NCBI GenBank assembly: GCA_046729855.1
Contig: JBKPHM010000060.1
Location: forward strand, 1 to 56,358
Source: DATHSY01 sp046729855
GTDB lineage: Bacteria; Actinomycetota; UBA4738; HRBIN12
Direction: 5' to 3'
Length of the DNA: 56,358 nucleotides
The translations under genes were made by a program, and so were the position numbers. This document shows, in pieces, positions 8,434 through 16,723 of this stretch (positions are counted from its first letter, which is position 1; the number at the start of each line of letters is the position of its first letter). Below the pieces are notes generated by a model, which was not told the DNA's origin, searched no databases, and saw nothing but the letters and a program-made list of their open reading frames with translations.

Positions 8434-8765
8434 TGCCTGAGAGCCGGCATCCACCACCCATGGCTGGTTCAGTGATGGATGCGTCTGCATGGATCCATGC
8501 AACGTCACAAGCCAAGCCCGCCAGGGCGAGCTCAGTGCTCGAGCGCCTTCGCTCCGTCGACGGCGTGACGTGGCCCGAGTTGGCGACCGGCCCATGCGAC
8601 GTGATCGCCAAGACTCGAGTGCTGGCCCTGCGCGATGTGGAGCTCCTTCGAGGGACTCGCTATGACACGGGGGATGCTCCACGTACTCACCTCTCCGCTC
8701 GCCGCCGGGAAAGGGGGTGCCCCGCACATCGACGTCGAAGCGCAAGCTGCGGGGCTGCGAGATGA
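8433..8765 (+). CDS. AsnC/Lrp-type ligand-binding domain protein, C-terminus doubtful
   Basis: The ATG overlaps the previous stop. Residues about 15-70 match the stand-alone Lrp/AsnC effector fold: an A-W-I strand, SSVLERLRSVDGVTWPELAT, then GPCDVIAKTRVLALRDVE. There is no DNA-binding domain, as in stand-alone RAM-domain proteins. After about 8645 the frame turns Arg/Cys-rich. A neighbouring frame instead continues plausibly (LAMTRGMLHVLTSPLAA), so the tail may be frameshifted. Such proteins bind amino acids; the ligand here is unknown. Confidence 0.5.
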   Translation: MPESRHPPPMAGSVMDASAWIHATSQAKPARASSVLERLRSVDGVTWPELATGPCDVIAKTRVLALRDVELLRGTRYDTGDAPRTHLSARRRERGCPAHRRRSASCGAAR

Positions 8766-9085
8766 ACAGGACGCAAGCGATCGAACGAGTAGACGAGATC
8801 CTGGGTGAGTTCGCTGAGATGTACGTCTCGGGCCGTTGTCCAACGTGCGGCGCCCTACTGTTTGACGAGCAGAACCGACAGCTTCCTCCTGAGACTGTGG
8901 CCACCCTGAGGGTGGTCCACTCCGGATCCTGCGAGGTCTCCCGCGGTACCGACGAGCTTGCCAGTTTGAGCAGGCGATTCGGAATCGCCCTTGAGCCAGT
9001 TCTGTGGGCCGCCGCGCACCCTGGCGCGTGGGTCGTGGGCGTGAGACGCGCAGGCACGGGTCGGCCGAGGGAGGACGAGGCCTAG
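8762..9085 (+). CDS. Hypothetical protein, 107 aa, with a CPTC motif
   Basis: The ATG at 8762 starts a soluble protein with CPTC near residue 26 and one more Cys near residue 57 (SGSCEVSRG). A partial metal site is therefore possible, though a full four-Cys ribbon is not present. The N-terminus is a helix (TQAIERVDEILGEFAEMYV). It is the last gene of the nhaA run. No family recognised. Confidence 0.6.
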   Translation: MNRTQAIERVDEILGEFAEMYVSGRCPTCGALLFDEQNRQLPPETVATLRVVHSGSCEVSRGTDELASLSRRFGIALEPVLWAAAHPGAWVVGVRRAGTGRPREDEA

Positions 9086-9277
9086 CCGACTATGTCGACT
9101 CACACAATGGGATCCCGGTGGCGCCGAGCTGCTCGCCGAGAAGCCGAGAAGAGCTCCAGCAGGATCGCTGTTGCCAAGGATCGCCGGCTGAGCGCCTGAA
9201 TCGAAGTCGCAACGAATCACATACAGGTTTTTCAACCACCGTAAACAACATTGATGTGTTTCCGCAGGTCAGAGCGT

Positions 9278-9353
9278 TGGTGCCCCCGGCAGGAATCGAA
9301 CCTGCGACACGCGGTTTAGGAAACCGCTGCTCTATCCACTGAGCTACGAGGGC
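9278..9353 (-). tRNA. tRNA-Arg (anticodon CCU)
   Basis: Reading the minus strand, the acceptor stem GCCCTCG pairs with CGGGGGC, the D arm has AGCTCAGTGGATAGAGC, the anticodon loop is TTCCTAA between CGGTT/AACCG-type stems, and the T arm is GCAGGTTCGATTCCTGC. A genomically encoded CCA end is present (9278-9280). CCU decodes the rare AGG codon. Confidence 0.96.
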
Positions 9354-9376
9354 TGAACGACAGTCTAGATGGCGAC

Positions 9377-10012
9377 TCACACCGGTACGACCGTGTGCTT
9401 GCCCCGGCAACCGTCACGTCCTGCCTCCCGTCCTGGTACGTGAGCGACGCGGCACGAAGATCGCGGGGGCCTCGATCGAAGACGAGGTAGCCGCTCGCCC
9501 ACTGCGGTCCGTCCAGCGTCCCGCGCGGCGGGAAGAGCGGCGCCTCCGGCCCGAAGCTGGTCCGAAGCTCGCTCTCGGGTCGGTACCGGCGCCCGTGCAT
9601 ATCGATCAAGACGAAGTGCTCGCGGTTGAAACGGACGTCCTCGACGACCTCCTTGCTGATCGCGACGTGGAACCATGCGAGCTCAGGCGCGTACTGGCAC
9701 CCGTGGCATACGCGCCGACACGGTCGAAGCGATGGAGGTCGCACGGGCGCGCCGCTCTGAACAGCTTGGGGCCCAGCTCGGACACCACGAAGCGGATCCG
9801 CTCACCTACCGGCTGCTTCGGGAAAGCGATCGACACCCTGCGCTCTGGACGCGGTCGTGTCGGGGGCTGTGGCGATGGCGTCTCGGTCGCGTTCGACGCG
9901 ATCGGGGTTCCGCGGCCGTTCCAGGCGAGGAGTTGCCATCGCACCCCACGAGGGCTGCCGCGAGGGCGCATGCCGCGATGAGCGAGCGGGTGAGGCCCCG
10001 ACGCGCCGCCAC
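9377..10012 (-). pseudogene. Putative lipoprotein gene broken by three single-base frameshifts
   Basis: The start is GTG 10012, seven bases after a TACCCT hexamer. The N-terminus is a lipoprotein signal (LIAACALAAALVGC, lipobox Cys). Coding sense then moves frame near 9924 (a four-C run) into a Pro/Thr linker and VSIAFPKQPVGERIRFVVSE, again near 9711 into CQYAPELAWFHVAISKEVVE and a beta-rich domain, and again near 9408 (a four-G run) to end HTVVPV-stop at 9377. Each break is repaired by adding one base. Without the last repair the frame runs into tRNA-Arg. The intact product would be a secreted lipoprotein of about 210 aa with unknown function. Confidence 0.65.
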
Positions 10013-10019
10013 GGTTCGG

Positions 10020-10029
10020 AGGGTATCCT
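10020..10029. promoter_or_regulatory. Overlapping divergent -10 elements (AGGGTATCCT)
   Basis: TATCCT on the plus strand (10024-10029) lies 17 nt before the urease-like GTG at 10047. TACCCT on the minus strand (10025-10020) lies 7 nt before the lipoprotein GTG at 10012. The two hexamers share the central TA. Confidence 0.5.
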
Positions 10030-10046
10030 GCGCGGCCGGGGGCGCC

Positions 10047-10634
10047 GTGTACCTCACACCTACCGAAGAGGAGCGGCTGCGCGTCTTCGCCGCGGCCGAG
10101 CTCGCACGCCGGCACCGCGAACGGGGCCTGCGGCTGAACGCGCCCGAGGCCGTCGCCATCGTGGCGGACGAGATGCACCTGGCCGCTCGGGCGGGCGGGT
10201 CGTTCGACGACGTCGTGCGTGCCGGGATGCAGGCGGTCCGCGACGAGGAGCTGATCGACGGCGTCGCCTCGATCGTCGACGAGGTGCGTGTCGAGGTGCT
10301 CCTCGCCGACGGGAGCCGGCTGGTCATCGTCCGCCCGGCATGGGCACGCTTAGGCGACGGGCCGGGCGTGGTCCGCGTCGCGGACGGCGACCTCGCGCTC
10401 GCCCGGGGCGCCGAGCGACGTCGCGTCACCGTGACGAACAGGTCGGACCGGCCGGTCCGCGTGTCGTCGCACTACCCGTTCTGGCGCGCGAACGCGCGGC
10501 TCGACTTCGATCGCGACGCGGCAGAGGGCTTCCGCCTGGACCTGCCGGCGGGAGCGTCGGCCCGGTGGGCGCCCGGGGAGACGCGGGAGGTCGACCTCGT
10601 CGCGTACCGGGGCGACGAGGCGCCCGGCACGTGA
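10047..10634 (+). CDS. Urease-like gamma/beta fusion subunit
   Basis: A 195-aa protein starting GTG at 10047. Residues 1-100 match urease gamma (LTPTEEERLRVFAAAELARR, LNAPEAVAIVADEMHLAARA, ELIDGVASIVDEVRVE). Residues about 108-195 match urease beta (VRVADGDLALARGAERRRVT, SDRPVRVSSHYPFWRANARL). Gamma/beta fusions are known in several lineages. The beta motif SHYHFFEVN is altered to SHYPFWRAN. The stop overlaps the alpha start as GTGA, so subunits are made stoichiometrically. No ureD/E/F/G is nearby, which makes classical nickel-urease activity uncertain. Confidence 0.85.
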   Translation: MYLTPTEEERLRVFAAAELARRHRERGLRLNAPEAVAIVADEMHLAARAGGSFDDVVRAGMQAVRDEELIDGVASIVDEVRVEVLLADGSRLVIVRPAWARLGDGPGVVRVADGDLALARGAERRRVTVTNRSDRPVRVSSHYPFWRANARLDFDRDAAEGFRLDLPAGASARWAPGETREVDLVAYRGDEAPGT

Positions 10635-12307
10635 ACCGGCGCGAGTACGTCGCTCGCTTCGGCCCGACGACGGGGGACCGGGTCCGCCTGGGCGACACCG
10701 ACCTGTGGATACGCGTCGACGACGACCATGTCGTCGGTGGCGACGAGCCGCTGTGGGGCTATGCCAAGAATATCCGCTCGCGCATGACGCAGTTCGACCG
10801 GGCCGGTGACAGCGAGCTCGACGTCCTCGTGGCCGGCGTGCTGCTGATCGACCCCGTGCTCGGGATCGCGAAGACCAACATCGGGATCAAGGACGGCCGC
10901 GTCGTGGGAATCGGGCGCGCGGGCAACCCGGACATCACGAGCGGTGTCGACCTCGCGATCGGCCCCAACACGCTCCCGATCATGGGCTACGGGCTGATCG
11001 CCACGCCGGGTGCCGTCGACAGCCACGTCCACCTGCTCACGCCGCGGCTGGTCCCCGTCGCGCTTGGGGCCGGCGTGACGACACTGATCACGGCCGGGTT
11101 CGAGGAACCGCCGTACGCGATGCAGCGGACCTTCGAGGCGTTCGAACGGATGCCGGTGAACCTCGGGCTCCAGGCGAGTGCGCGGACCGACCTGCGCGAT
11201 CCCGTCGAGGTCGTGATCGAGGCCGGCTCGGTCGGCCTGAAGATCCACGAGGACTGGGGCGCGTACCCGGAGATCGTCGACGCCGTGCTCGGCGTCGCCG
11301 ACGACCACGACGTCGCGGTGTGCTTGCACACCGATGGGTTGAACGAATCGTGCGAGCTCGAGGAGACAGTCGCGGCGATCGGCGGTCGGGCCGTCCACGC
11401 GTACCACGTCGAGGGTGTGGGTGGCGGCCACGTCCCCGACCTCATCGGGCTTGTGCGCGAGCCGAACGTCGTGTGCTCGTCGACGACGCCAACCCTTCCG
11501 TTCGGGCCGGCGACGGCAGCGGAGCACCTCGAGATGATCCTTGCGGTGCACGGTGGCTCGGTGGCGTCGGCCGACGACGTCGAGGCCGCCACCGAGCGGA
11601 TCCATCCCGCGACGATGGCCGCCGAGGGACCGCTCCACGACCTCGGCGCCATCTCCATCGTGAACAGCGATTCACAGGGGATGGGGCGGATCGGCGAGAC
11701 GGTGCGGCGGACGTTTCAGCTGGCGGACGCGATGAAGGTCTGGCGCGCGAGTAACGCCGGCCGCGGCTGGCCGGACGAGCCGGCAGACGACGACGAACGG
11801 GTGCTGCGCTACCTGGCGAAGATCACGATCGAGCCCGCGCGGGTCCACGGCATCGAGGAGTACGTCGGCTCGCTCGCGCCCGGCCGCCTCGCTGACGTCG
11901 TGCTCTGGCATCCGTCGCGGTTCGCCGTCAAGCCCGAGCTCGTCCTGAAGGGCGGACACTTCGCGTGGGGCGCGATCGGCGAGGGAAACGCAAGCGTCGA
12001 CCGCGCGGAGCCGATCCGGTACGGCGCACACTGGAGCGGGACGGGCGACGCTGCATCATCCGTTGCACTGACGTTCGTGTCGCAGGCCGCGCTCGATGCG
12101 GGCTTCTCCGAACGGCTCGGGACGCGCCGCTCCGTCGTGGCCGTGCACGGCACGCGCTCGGTCCGGCGAGACTCGCTCGTCAGGAACACGGCCGTCGCCG
12201 CGATCGAGGTCGATCCGCGGGATGGGGCGGTCATGCTGGGCGGGCGGGTGCTCGCGTGCGAGCCGGTCACCGAGGTACCGCTCAGCCGACGCTATCTGCT
12301 GGCGTGA
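10631..12307 (+). CDS. Urease alpha-like amidohydrolase (divergent UreC)
   Basis: A 558-aa UreC homologue starting GTG at 10631. By Klebsiella numbering the metal set is complete: His134/136 (DSHVHL), carbamylated Lys217 with His219 (GLKIHEDWG), His246 (LHTDGLNES), His272 (YHVEGVGGGH) and Asp360 (NSDSQGMGR). His320 and Arg336 also align. The mobile flap differs: the usual CHHLD is replaced by VHGGS, so Cys319 is lost, and NPTRPYTVNT becomes TPTLPFGPAT. Sequence thus predicts a metal-dependent amidohydrolase, but the flap changes and absence of maturation genes leave open whether urea is the substrate. Confidence 0.85.
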   Translation: MNRREYVARFGPTTGDRVRLGDTDLWIRVDDDHVVGGDEPLWGYAKNIRSRMTQFDRAGDSELDVLVAGVLLIDPVLGIAKTNIGIKDGRVVGIGRAGNPDITSGVDLAIGPNTLPIMGYGLIATPGAVDSHVHLLTPRLVPVALGAGVTTLITAGFEEPPYAMQRTFEAFERMPVNLGLQASARTDLRDPVEVVIEAGSVGLKIHEDWGAYPEIVDAVLGVADDHDVAVCLHTDGLNESCELEETVAAIGGRAVHAYHVEGVGGGHVPDLIGLVREPNVVCSSTTPTLPFGPATAAEHLEMILAVHGGSVASADDVEAATERIHPATMAAEGPLHDLGAISIVNSDSQGMGRIGETVRRTFQLADAMKVWRASNAGRGWPDEPADDDERVLRYLAKITIEPARVHGIEEYVGSLAPGRLADVVLWHPSRFAVKPELVLKGGHFAWGAIGEGNASVDRAEPIRYGAHWSGTGDAASSVALTFVSQAALDAGFSERLGTRRSVVAVHGTRSVRRDSLVRNTAVAAIEVDPRDGAVMLGGRVLACEPVTEVPLSRRYLLA

Positions 12308-12308
12308 C

Positions 12309-14405
12309 TCAGGCCCGGTAGGTCTTGTCGAGGTAGTCGCGCACCATCCGGGTCGCGCAGAACCGGGGCCCGATCGTCCGCAGCGATTCCCTGATCCTCG
12401 CGACCCAGCGCCGCGGCACACCATCGGTGTCGCGTTCGCGGAACATCGGCAACACGTCTTGCTCGATCAGGTCGAACAGCGCATTCGCGTCGCGTGCGTC
12501 CTGTTCCCACCACGGAAGGTCGGGATCGCTGCCGATGCCCCAGCCGTTGGTCCCGTCGAACGCCTCGGCCCACCACCCGTCCAACACGGAGAGATTCAGG
12601 CCGCCGTTCATCGCAGACTTCATTCCGCTCGTACCGCTGGCCTCCATCGGCGGGCGGGGCATGTTCACCCACACGTCGCACCCGGCGACGAGATGCGTGG
12701 CCACGTCCATGTCGTAGTCCTCGAGGAATATCAGGCGTCCCGCGACGTCGGGCGGCCAGGGTTCGCGGAAGAGGCGGGCCAGGCTGCTCTTGGCCTCCTC
12801 GTCCTTGGGATGCGCCTTGCCGGCGATCACGAACTGCACCGTGTCGGACTGGCCGAGGAGCGCGGAGATCCGTTCGACGTCGGAGAACAGCAGTACGAGG
12901 CGCTTGTACGTTGCGACACGCCGCGCGAATCCGAGCGTCAGCCGGTCCTCGTCCAGGCCGGTCGTCGCGACGTCGACCGCATCGCGCGACTCGTACCGGG
13001 CGAGCCGGGCCGCCAGGTCCTTCTCGCGCGCGTAGCGCACGAGCCCGCCGCGGAGCTCCGATCGGACGCCCCAGAGCTCATCGTCCGGGATCGCGTCGAC
13101 GGCCTCCCACGTGGCCGGGTCGTCGGCCCGGGTGTACCAACCGGGTGGGAGGTATCGGTTCAGCAGCTCGCGCATCCGACCGCACATCCACGTCGGCAGG
13201 TGCACGCCGTTCGTGACATGAGCGATCGGCACCTCGTCGACGTCGCGACCGGGGAACAGGTGGTTCCACATCCTGCGCGCGACGCTCCCGTGAAGTCGGC
13301 TGACGGCGACCGAGCAGCGGGCGAGGCGGAGCCCGAGCGAGGTCATGCCGATCTCGGGGGAGTCGTCGACGCGGCCGAGCTCGACGATCCGCGGACGGAA
13401 CTCGGCGAACGGCTCGCCGAGCACCTGGAGGACCTCCGAGGTCTCGTATGCCTCGTTACCGGCGGGCACCGGCGTGTGCGTCGTGAAGATCGTCCGAGCA
13501 CGTGCGGCCTCGATCGCGGCGTCGATCGGCTCACCCGAGACGATCGCTCGGCGCGCGAGCTCGAGCGGCGCGAACGCACCGTGTCCCTCGTTGACGTGTA
13601 CGACATCCGGATCCAGCCCAATCTCGGCGAGCGCGCGCATCCCGCCGACGCCGAGCAGCGCGTACTGCTCCAGGCGCGTGGCGCGATCGCCGACGTACAG
13701 CCGTGACGTGATCCACCGCGACAGCGTGTCGTTCTCGGGGCGGTTCGCATCGAGCAGGTACAGCGGGACGCGTCCGATCGCGGCGCGCCAGACCTGCACG
13801 ACGACGTCGCGACCACGGATCGACACTGGGAACGTGAGGGGGTCGCCGTCGCGTGTGATGAGCGTCATGGGAAGCCCATCCGCGTCGACATCGCTCCAGA
13901 ACTCCTGCTGCATCCCCGTGGGGTCGATCCGCTGCCTGAAGACACCCTTCGAGTACATGATCCCGACGCCGATCAGGGGGATCCTGAGATCGGACGCCTC
14001 CTTGAGGACGTCGCCCGCCAACACGCCGAGCCCACCCGAGTAGATCGGGATGCACGGGTGGACGCCGAACTCGGCGCACACGAATGCGACGGACGGCACG
14101 TCGGTGTGTGGATCCGGGTCGATCGCGAACGATGCGAGCAGCCCCCTGACGCGGTCGAGCCACTCGGGGTTGGACATCGCTCGCTCGAGACGCTCCTCGG
14201 GCATATGTTCGAGCAACTCCACGGGGTTCTGGACGAAGAACCGGAACCGCTCCGGGTCGATCTCGCGGAAGACGTCGATGCCGCCCGGCTTCCACGCCCA
14301 CCGGAGGTCGTACGCCAGCCATGCGAGCGGCTCGAGCTCATCGGGCAGCTTGGCGGCCAGCGACGCCGCGGCACGCCGCAGGTCGTCGTCCCCTGGGTAG
14401 GGCAT
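12309..14405 (-). CDS. glgP: Alpha-glucan (glycogen) phosphorylase, short DUF3417-type
   Basis: A 698-aa GT35 phosphorylase, shorter than the roughly 800-aa animal/E. coli form and typical of the bacterial/archaeal glgP group with an N-terminal DUF3417 segment (LEPLAWLAYDLRWAWKPGG). The substrate region SVAFVCAEFGVHPCIPIYSG and the pyridoxal-phosphate Lys motif EASGTSGMKSAMNGGLNLS are intact. It releases glucose-1-phosphate from storage glucans in the cytoplasm. The ATG at 14405 lies exactly six bases after TAGGAT, consistent with a leaderless start. It converges on the urease-like gene with almost no spacer. Confidence 0.95.
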   Translation of the reverse strand: MPYPGDDDLRRAAASLAAKLPDELEPLAWLAYDLRWAWKPGGIDVFREIDPERFRFFVQNPVELLEHMPEERLERAMSNPEWLDRVRGLLASFAIDPDPHTDVPSVAFVCAEFGVHPCIPIYSGGLGVLAGDVLKEASDLRIPLIGVGIMYSKGVFRQRIDPTGMQQEFWSDVDADGLPMTLITRDGDPLTFPVSIRGRDVVVQVWRAAIGRVPLYLLDANRPENDTLSRWITSRLYVGDRATRLEQYALLGVGGMRALAEIGLDPDVVHVNEGHGAFAPLELARRAIVSGEPIDAAIEAARARTIFTTHTPVPAGNEAYETSEVLQVLGEPFAEFRPRIVELGRVDDSPEIGMTSLGLRLARCSVAVSRLHGSVARRMWNHLFPGRDVDEVPIAHVTNGVHLPTWMCGRMRELLNRYLPPGWYTRADDPATWEAVDAIPDDELWGVRSELRGGLVRYAREKDLAARLARYESRDAVDVATTGLDEDRLTLGFARRVATYKRLVLLFSDVERISALLGQSDTVQFVIAGKAHPKDEEAKSSLARLFREPWPPDVAGRLIFLEDYDMDVATHLVAGCDVWVNMPRPPMEASGTSGMKSAMNGGLNLSVLDGWWAEAFDGTNGWGIGSDPDLPWWEQDARDANALFDLIEQDVLPMFRERDTDGVPRRWVARIRESLRTIGPRFCATRMVRDYLDKTYRA

Positions 14406-14411
14406 CGCCCC

Positions 14412-14417
14412 ATCCTA
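14412..14417 (-). promoter_or_regulatory. -10 hexamer TAGGAT of glgP
   Basis: TAGGAT is followed by six bases and the ATG of glgP, the spacing expected for a leaderless mRNA. It overlaps the 3' end of the polymerase gene upstream. Confidence 0.55.
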
Positions 14418-15353
14418 CGGAGCGGGCGCCTGCGTGGACCGACCAGGCAGTCGCTGGCGCAACCGGAGGACCGGCTCGAAAAGGTCGCCGAGCCGGTCGA
14501 GGCGACGCAGGACGTCGTCCGGCCCGAACGTGAGGAGATCCTCCTCGCGGCGCTCGACGGCCACCTCGACCTCGTCCCACGCGACCGGCGTCGCGACGCG
14601 AGGCTCGTCCGTCGCGCGGAGCGAGTACGCGACGATCGTCGAGCGGAACGCGTCGTTCTGGAGCCAGTCCACCATCACCTTGCCGGCTCGCAGGTTCCGT
14701 GCCTGGCGGTCCGTCACCTCGTCCGGGTACGTCCTGGCCAGGAGCCCGGCGATCCCGCGCGCGAAGTTCTTCGTCTCGAGGAACGTGTGCGGCTCGTTCA
14801 GCGGCACGTGGACGTGCATGCCCTTGCTGCCCGAGGTCTTCGCGAAGGACGTCAGCCCCGCCGCTCCGACGACGTCGCGCAGGTGGAGCGCCCACCGAGC
14901 CGCATCGAGCACGCCGGCCGGCAGACCGGGATCCAGATCGAAGACCACCTCGAGCGGGACGTCGGGCGCCGGCTTCCGGAACAGGAACGGATGGATCTCG
15001 ACCGTCCCGAGGTTCGCGACGAACAGCAGCGTGGCGAGGTCATCGATCACGCAATGCCGGTGCGTCCGGCCGTCGGTCGCGACGTAGGTGTACACGCCGA
15101 CCCACTCCGGTGCGCCACGGCACTCGTTCTGCCACCAGCCTTCGCGATCGACGCCCTCGGGGAACCGCCACATCGTGATCGGACGCTCGCGCAGGTGTGG
15201 CAGCAAGGCCGGTGCCAGCTTTGCGTAGTGGTCGACCATGTCGCCCTTCGTCCAGCCGGTCGCGGGCCACAGCACCCGCGAGAGGTTCGTGAGACGCACG
15301 ATGCGACCGTCGACGTCGACATGCGCCGCCTCGCGTCGGGCGAACGCGCTCAT
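14415..15353 (-). CDS. LigD-type NHEJ polymerase/primase domain protein
   Basis: A 312-aa stand-alone PolDom of the archaeo-eukaryotic primase superfamily. Visible motifs are the catalytic acidic pair in LEVVFDLDPGLPAGVLDAAR, the nucleotide-binding KTSGSKGMHVHVPLNEP, and the early VRLTNLSRVLWPATGWTKGD segment typical of LigD polymerases. In bacterial non-homologous end joining this enzyme fills or adds (ribo)nucleotides at breaks. Its ATG overlaps the ligase stop by 4 bp, giving a split LigD-like operon. No Ku gene is in the window. Confidence 0.92.
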   Translation of the reverse strand: MSAFARREAAHVDVDGRIVRLTNLSRVLWPATGWTKGDMVDHYAKLAPALLPHLRERPITMWRFPEGVDREGWWQNECRGAPEWVGVYTYVATDGRTHRHCVIDDLATLLFVANLGTVEIHPFLFRKPAPDVPLEVVFDLDPGLPAGVLDAARWALHLRDVVGAAGLTSFAKTSGSKGMHVHVPLNEPHTFLETKNFARGIAGLLARTYPDEVTDRQARNLRAGKVMVDWLQNDAFRSTIVAYSLRATDEPRVATPVAWDEVEVAVERREEDLLTFGPDDVLRRLDRLGDLFEPVLRLRQRLPGRSTQAPAP

Positions 15354-16411
15354 GCCGAAGCCAATAGCTCTGCGACGTCGGTCGCGGCCGACACGAGCTG
15401 ATCGACCGTGCACGACGCGGGATCGCGGTCCGGACGCCAGCGGACGAACCGTGCGGGATGGCGGAGCCGGACGCCGTCCACCTGGTCGAACGCGACCTCC
15501 ACGACGCGTTCGGGTCGCAACGGGACCCAGTCGTGCTCCATCTCGGGAGTCCATCGCCCGGCCGCGCCGAGCAGGCGCCCGAGCGGGCCCCCGCCGATCT
15601 CGAACCCATCCGCCCACGGATGCTCGCCGAGCGGGATCCGGAGAGGCTCGAGCTCGTGAATCAGCTCCTCACGTCGTCGGTCGGTGAACGCCTGCACGAC
15701 GCCGACGTGGAGCAGCACGCCGTCGCCGTCGTACAGCCCGAGGAGCAGCGAGCTCACGATCGGCCGGTCCACGAACGGACGGTAGCCGGCGAGCACGCAG
15801 TCGGCCGTCCGACGCGTCTTCACCTTCACCATGGAGCGCCGGCCCGGCTCGTACCGCAGCGTCGTCGACTTCGCGATCACGCCGTCGACCCCTCCACCCT
15901 CGAACCGCCCGACCCAGGCTGCGGCGACGTCCGGATCGTCCGTGATCGGCGTGAGCCGGACGTGCGGCGGCTCGATCCGGAGCAGCCGCTCGAGCTGCGT
16001 GCGCCGTTTGGCGAACGGAACGGCCAGGAGGTCCTCGTCCCCGACCGCGAGCACATCGAACGCCACGAACGTCGCCGGCGTCTCGGCGCTCAGGCGCTGG
16101 ACACGCGAGGCCGCCGGGTGCAGCCGCAACATCAGCGCCTCGAAGTCGAAGCGACCCTGGCGAACGAGCACGACCTCGCCGTCGAACGCGAACGCCGGCT
16201 CGGCGATCGACCGGAGGCTCTCCACGATCTCGGGGAAGTAGCGTGAGAAGGGACGATCGTGGCGGCTCCGCAGGTCGATATCGTCCCCGTCGCGGAACGC
16301 AAGACACCGGAACCCATCCCACTTCGGCTCGTACAAATGGCGTTCACGCGGAAGATCATGCGTGAGCTTCGCGAGCATCGGGGGCAGCGGCGGGCGAACG
16401 GCAAGGCTCAC
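15350..16411 (-). CDS. ATP-dependent DNA ligase, LigC-like
   Basis: The ligase has the adenylation motif YEPKWDGFR (Lys 30 from this start), the FDGEVVL motif, GVDGVIAKS and the KVKTRRTADCV motif, followed by an OB-fold region. It seals nicks using ATP, here presumably in end joining with the downstream polymerase. I place the start at GTG 16411 (353 aa) because homologues begin just before PPLPPMLAK and a TACGAG hexamer lies six bases upstream. The frame remains open to another GTG at 16456. Confidence 0.92.
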   Translation of the reverse strand: MSLAVRPPLPPMLAKLTHDLPRERHLYEPKWDGFRCLAFRDGDDIDLRSRHDRPFSRYFPEIVESLRSIAEPAFAFDGEVVLVRQGRFDFEALMLRLHPAASRVQRLSAETPATFVAFDVLAVGDEDLLAVPFAKRRTQLERLLRIEPPHVRLTPITDDPDVAAAWVGRFEGGGVDGVIAKSTTLRYEPGRRSMVKVKTRRTADCVLAGYRPFVDRPIVSSLLLGLYDGDGVLLHVGVVQAFTDRRREELIHELEPLRIPLGEHPWADGFEIGGGPLGRLLGAAGRWTPEMEHDWVPLRPERVVEVAFDQVDGVRLRHPARFVRWRPDRDPASCTVDQLVSAATDVAELLASA

Positions 16412-16417
16412 GGCTCT

Positions 16418-16423
16418 CTCGTA
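16418..16423 (-). promoter_or_regulatory. Candidate -10 TACGAG of the ligase/polymerase operon
   Basis: TACGAG ends six bases before GTG 16411. The last base departs from TANNNT, so it is weaker than its neighbours. It supports the shorter ligase start. Confidence 0.35.
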
Positions 16424-16482
16424 CCCACCCGAAGCCTTCGCGGACGGGTCAGCCACGCGGTTTCCGCGCGGCTTCCGCGGGG

Positions 16483-16488
16483 GATACT
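16483..16488 (+). promoter_or_regulatory. Candidate -10 GATACT
   Basis: GATACT is followed by six bases and then GTG 16495, the leaderless spacing seen at other genes here. Confidence 0.4.
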
Positions 16489-16494
16489 GCCGTC

Positions 16495-16713
16495 GTGAAC
16501 GTCACCGCGATGGGTCGAGTTGGGCTCACCGGCGTCCGCGGACGCGCCGCCGGGATGGTGGCCGGGCCGGTCTCACGCCGGACGCCGCTCACCCGCGAGC
16601 AGGTCGAGGCGCTGATCGGGTTCGTCTTCCTCGGGATCACCGTCTACCAGCTGACGCGCGTGCTGTGGCGCGCCTGGCAGGCCGGGAGGAGCGGCGTTCT
16701 CGACGTCGGCTGA
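16495..16713 (+). CDS. Small membrane protein, 72 aa
   Basis: A GTG start at 16495 gives a basic N-terminus (about 30 residues, many Arg) and a single hydrophobic helix (VEALIGFVFLGITVYQLTRV) near the C-terminus. No family recognised. It is divergent from the ligase and converges on the metallophosphoesterase with 10 bp between stops. Its support is the correctly spaced promoter hexamer and the clean hydrophobic segment. Confidence 0.55.
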   Translation: MNVTAMGRVGLTGVRGRAAGMVAGPVSRRTPLTREQVEALIGFVFLGITVYQLTRVLWRAWQAGRSGVLDVG

Positions 16714-16723
16714 TCAAAGAGCG

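Noticed and set aside
8365..9057. A 230-codon minus-strand frame
   Set aside because: Antisense to the AsnC-like and CPTC protein genes; its residues show no domain and it lacks a ribosome site.
9857..10630. Upstream extension of the urease alpha frame
   Set aside because: The extension overlaps the gamma/beta gene in another frame and is Arg/Gly-rich. Homology begins at GTG 10631.
14058..15401. A 447-codon plus-strand frame
   Set aside because: Antisense to the glycogen phosphorylase and LigD-type polymerase genes, whose conserved motifs are unambiguous.
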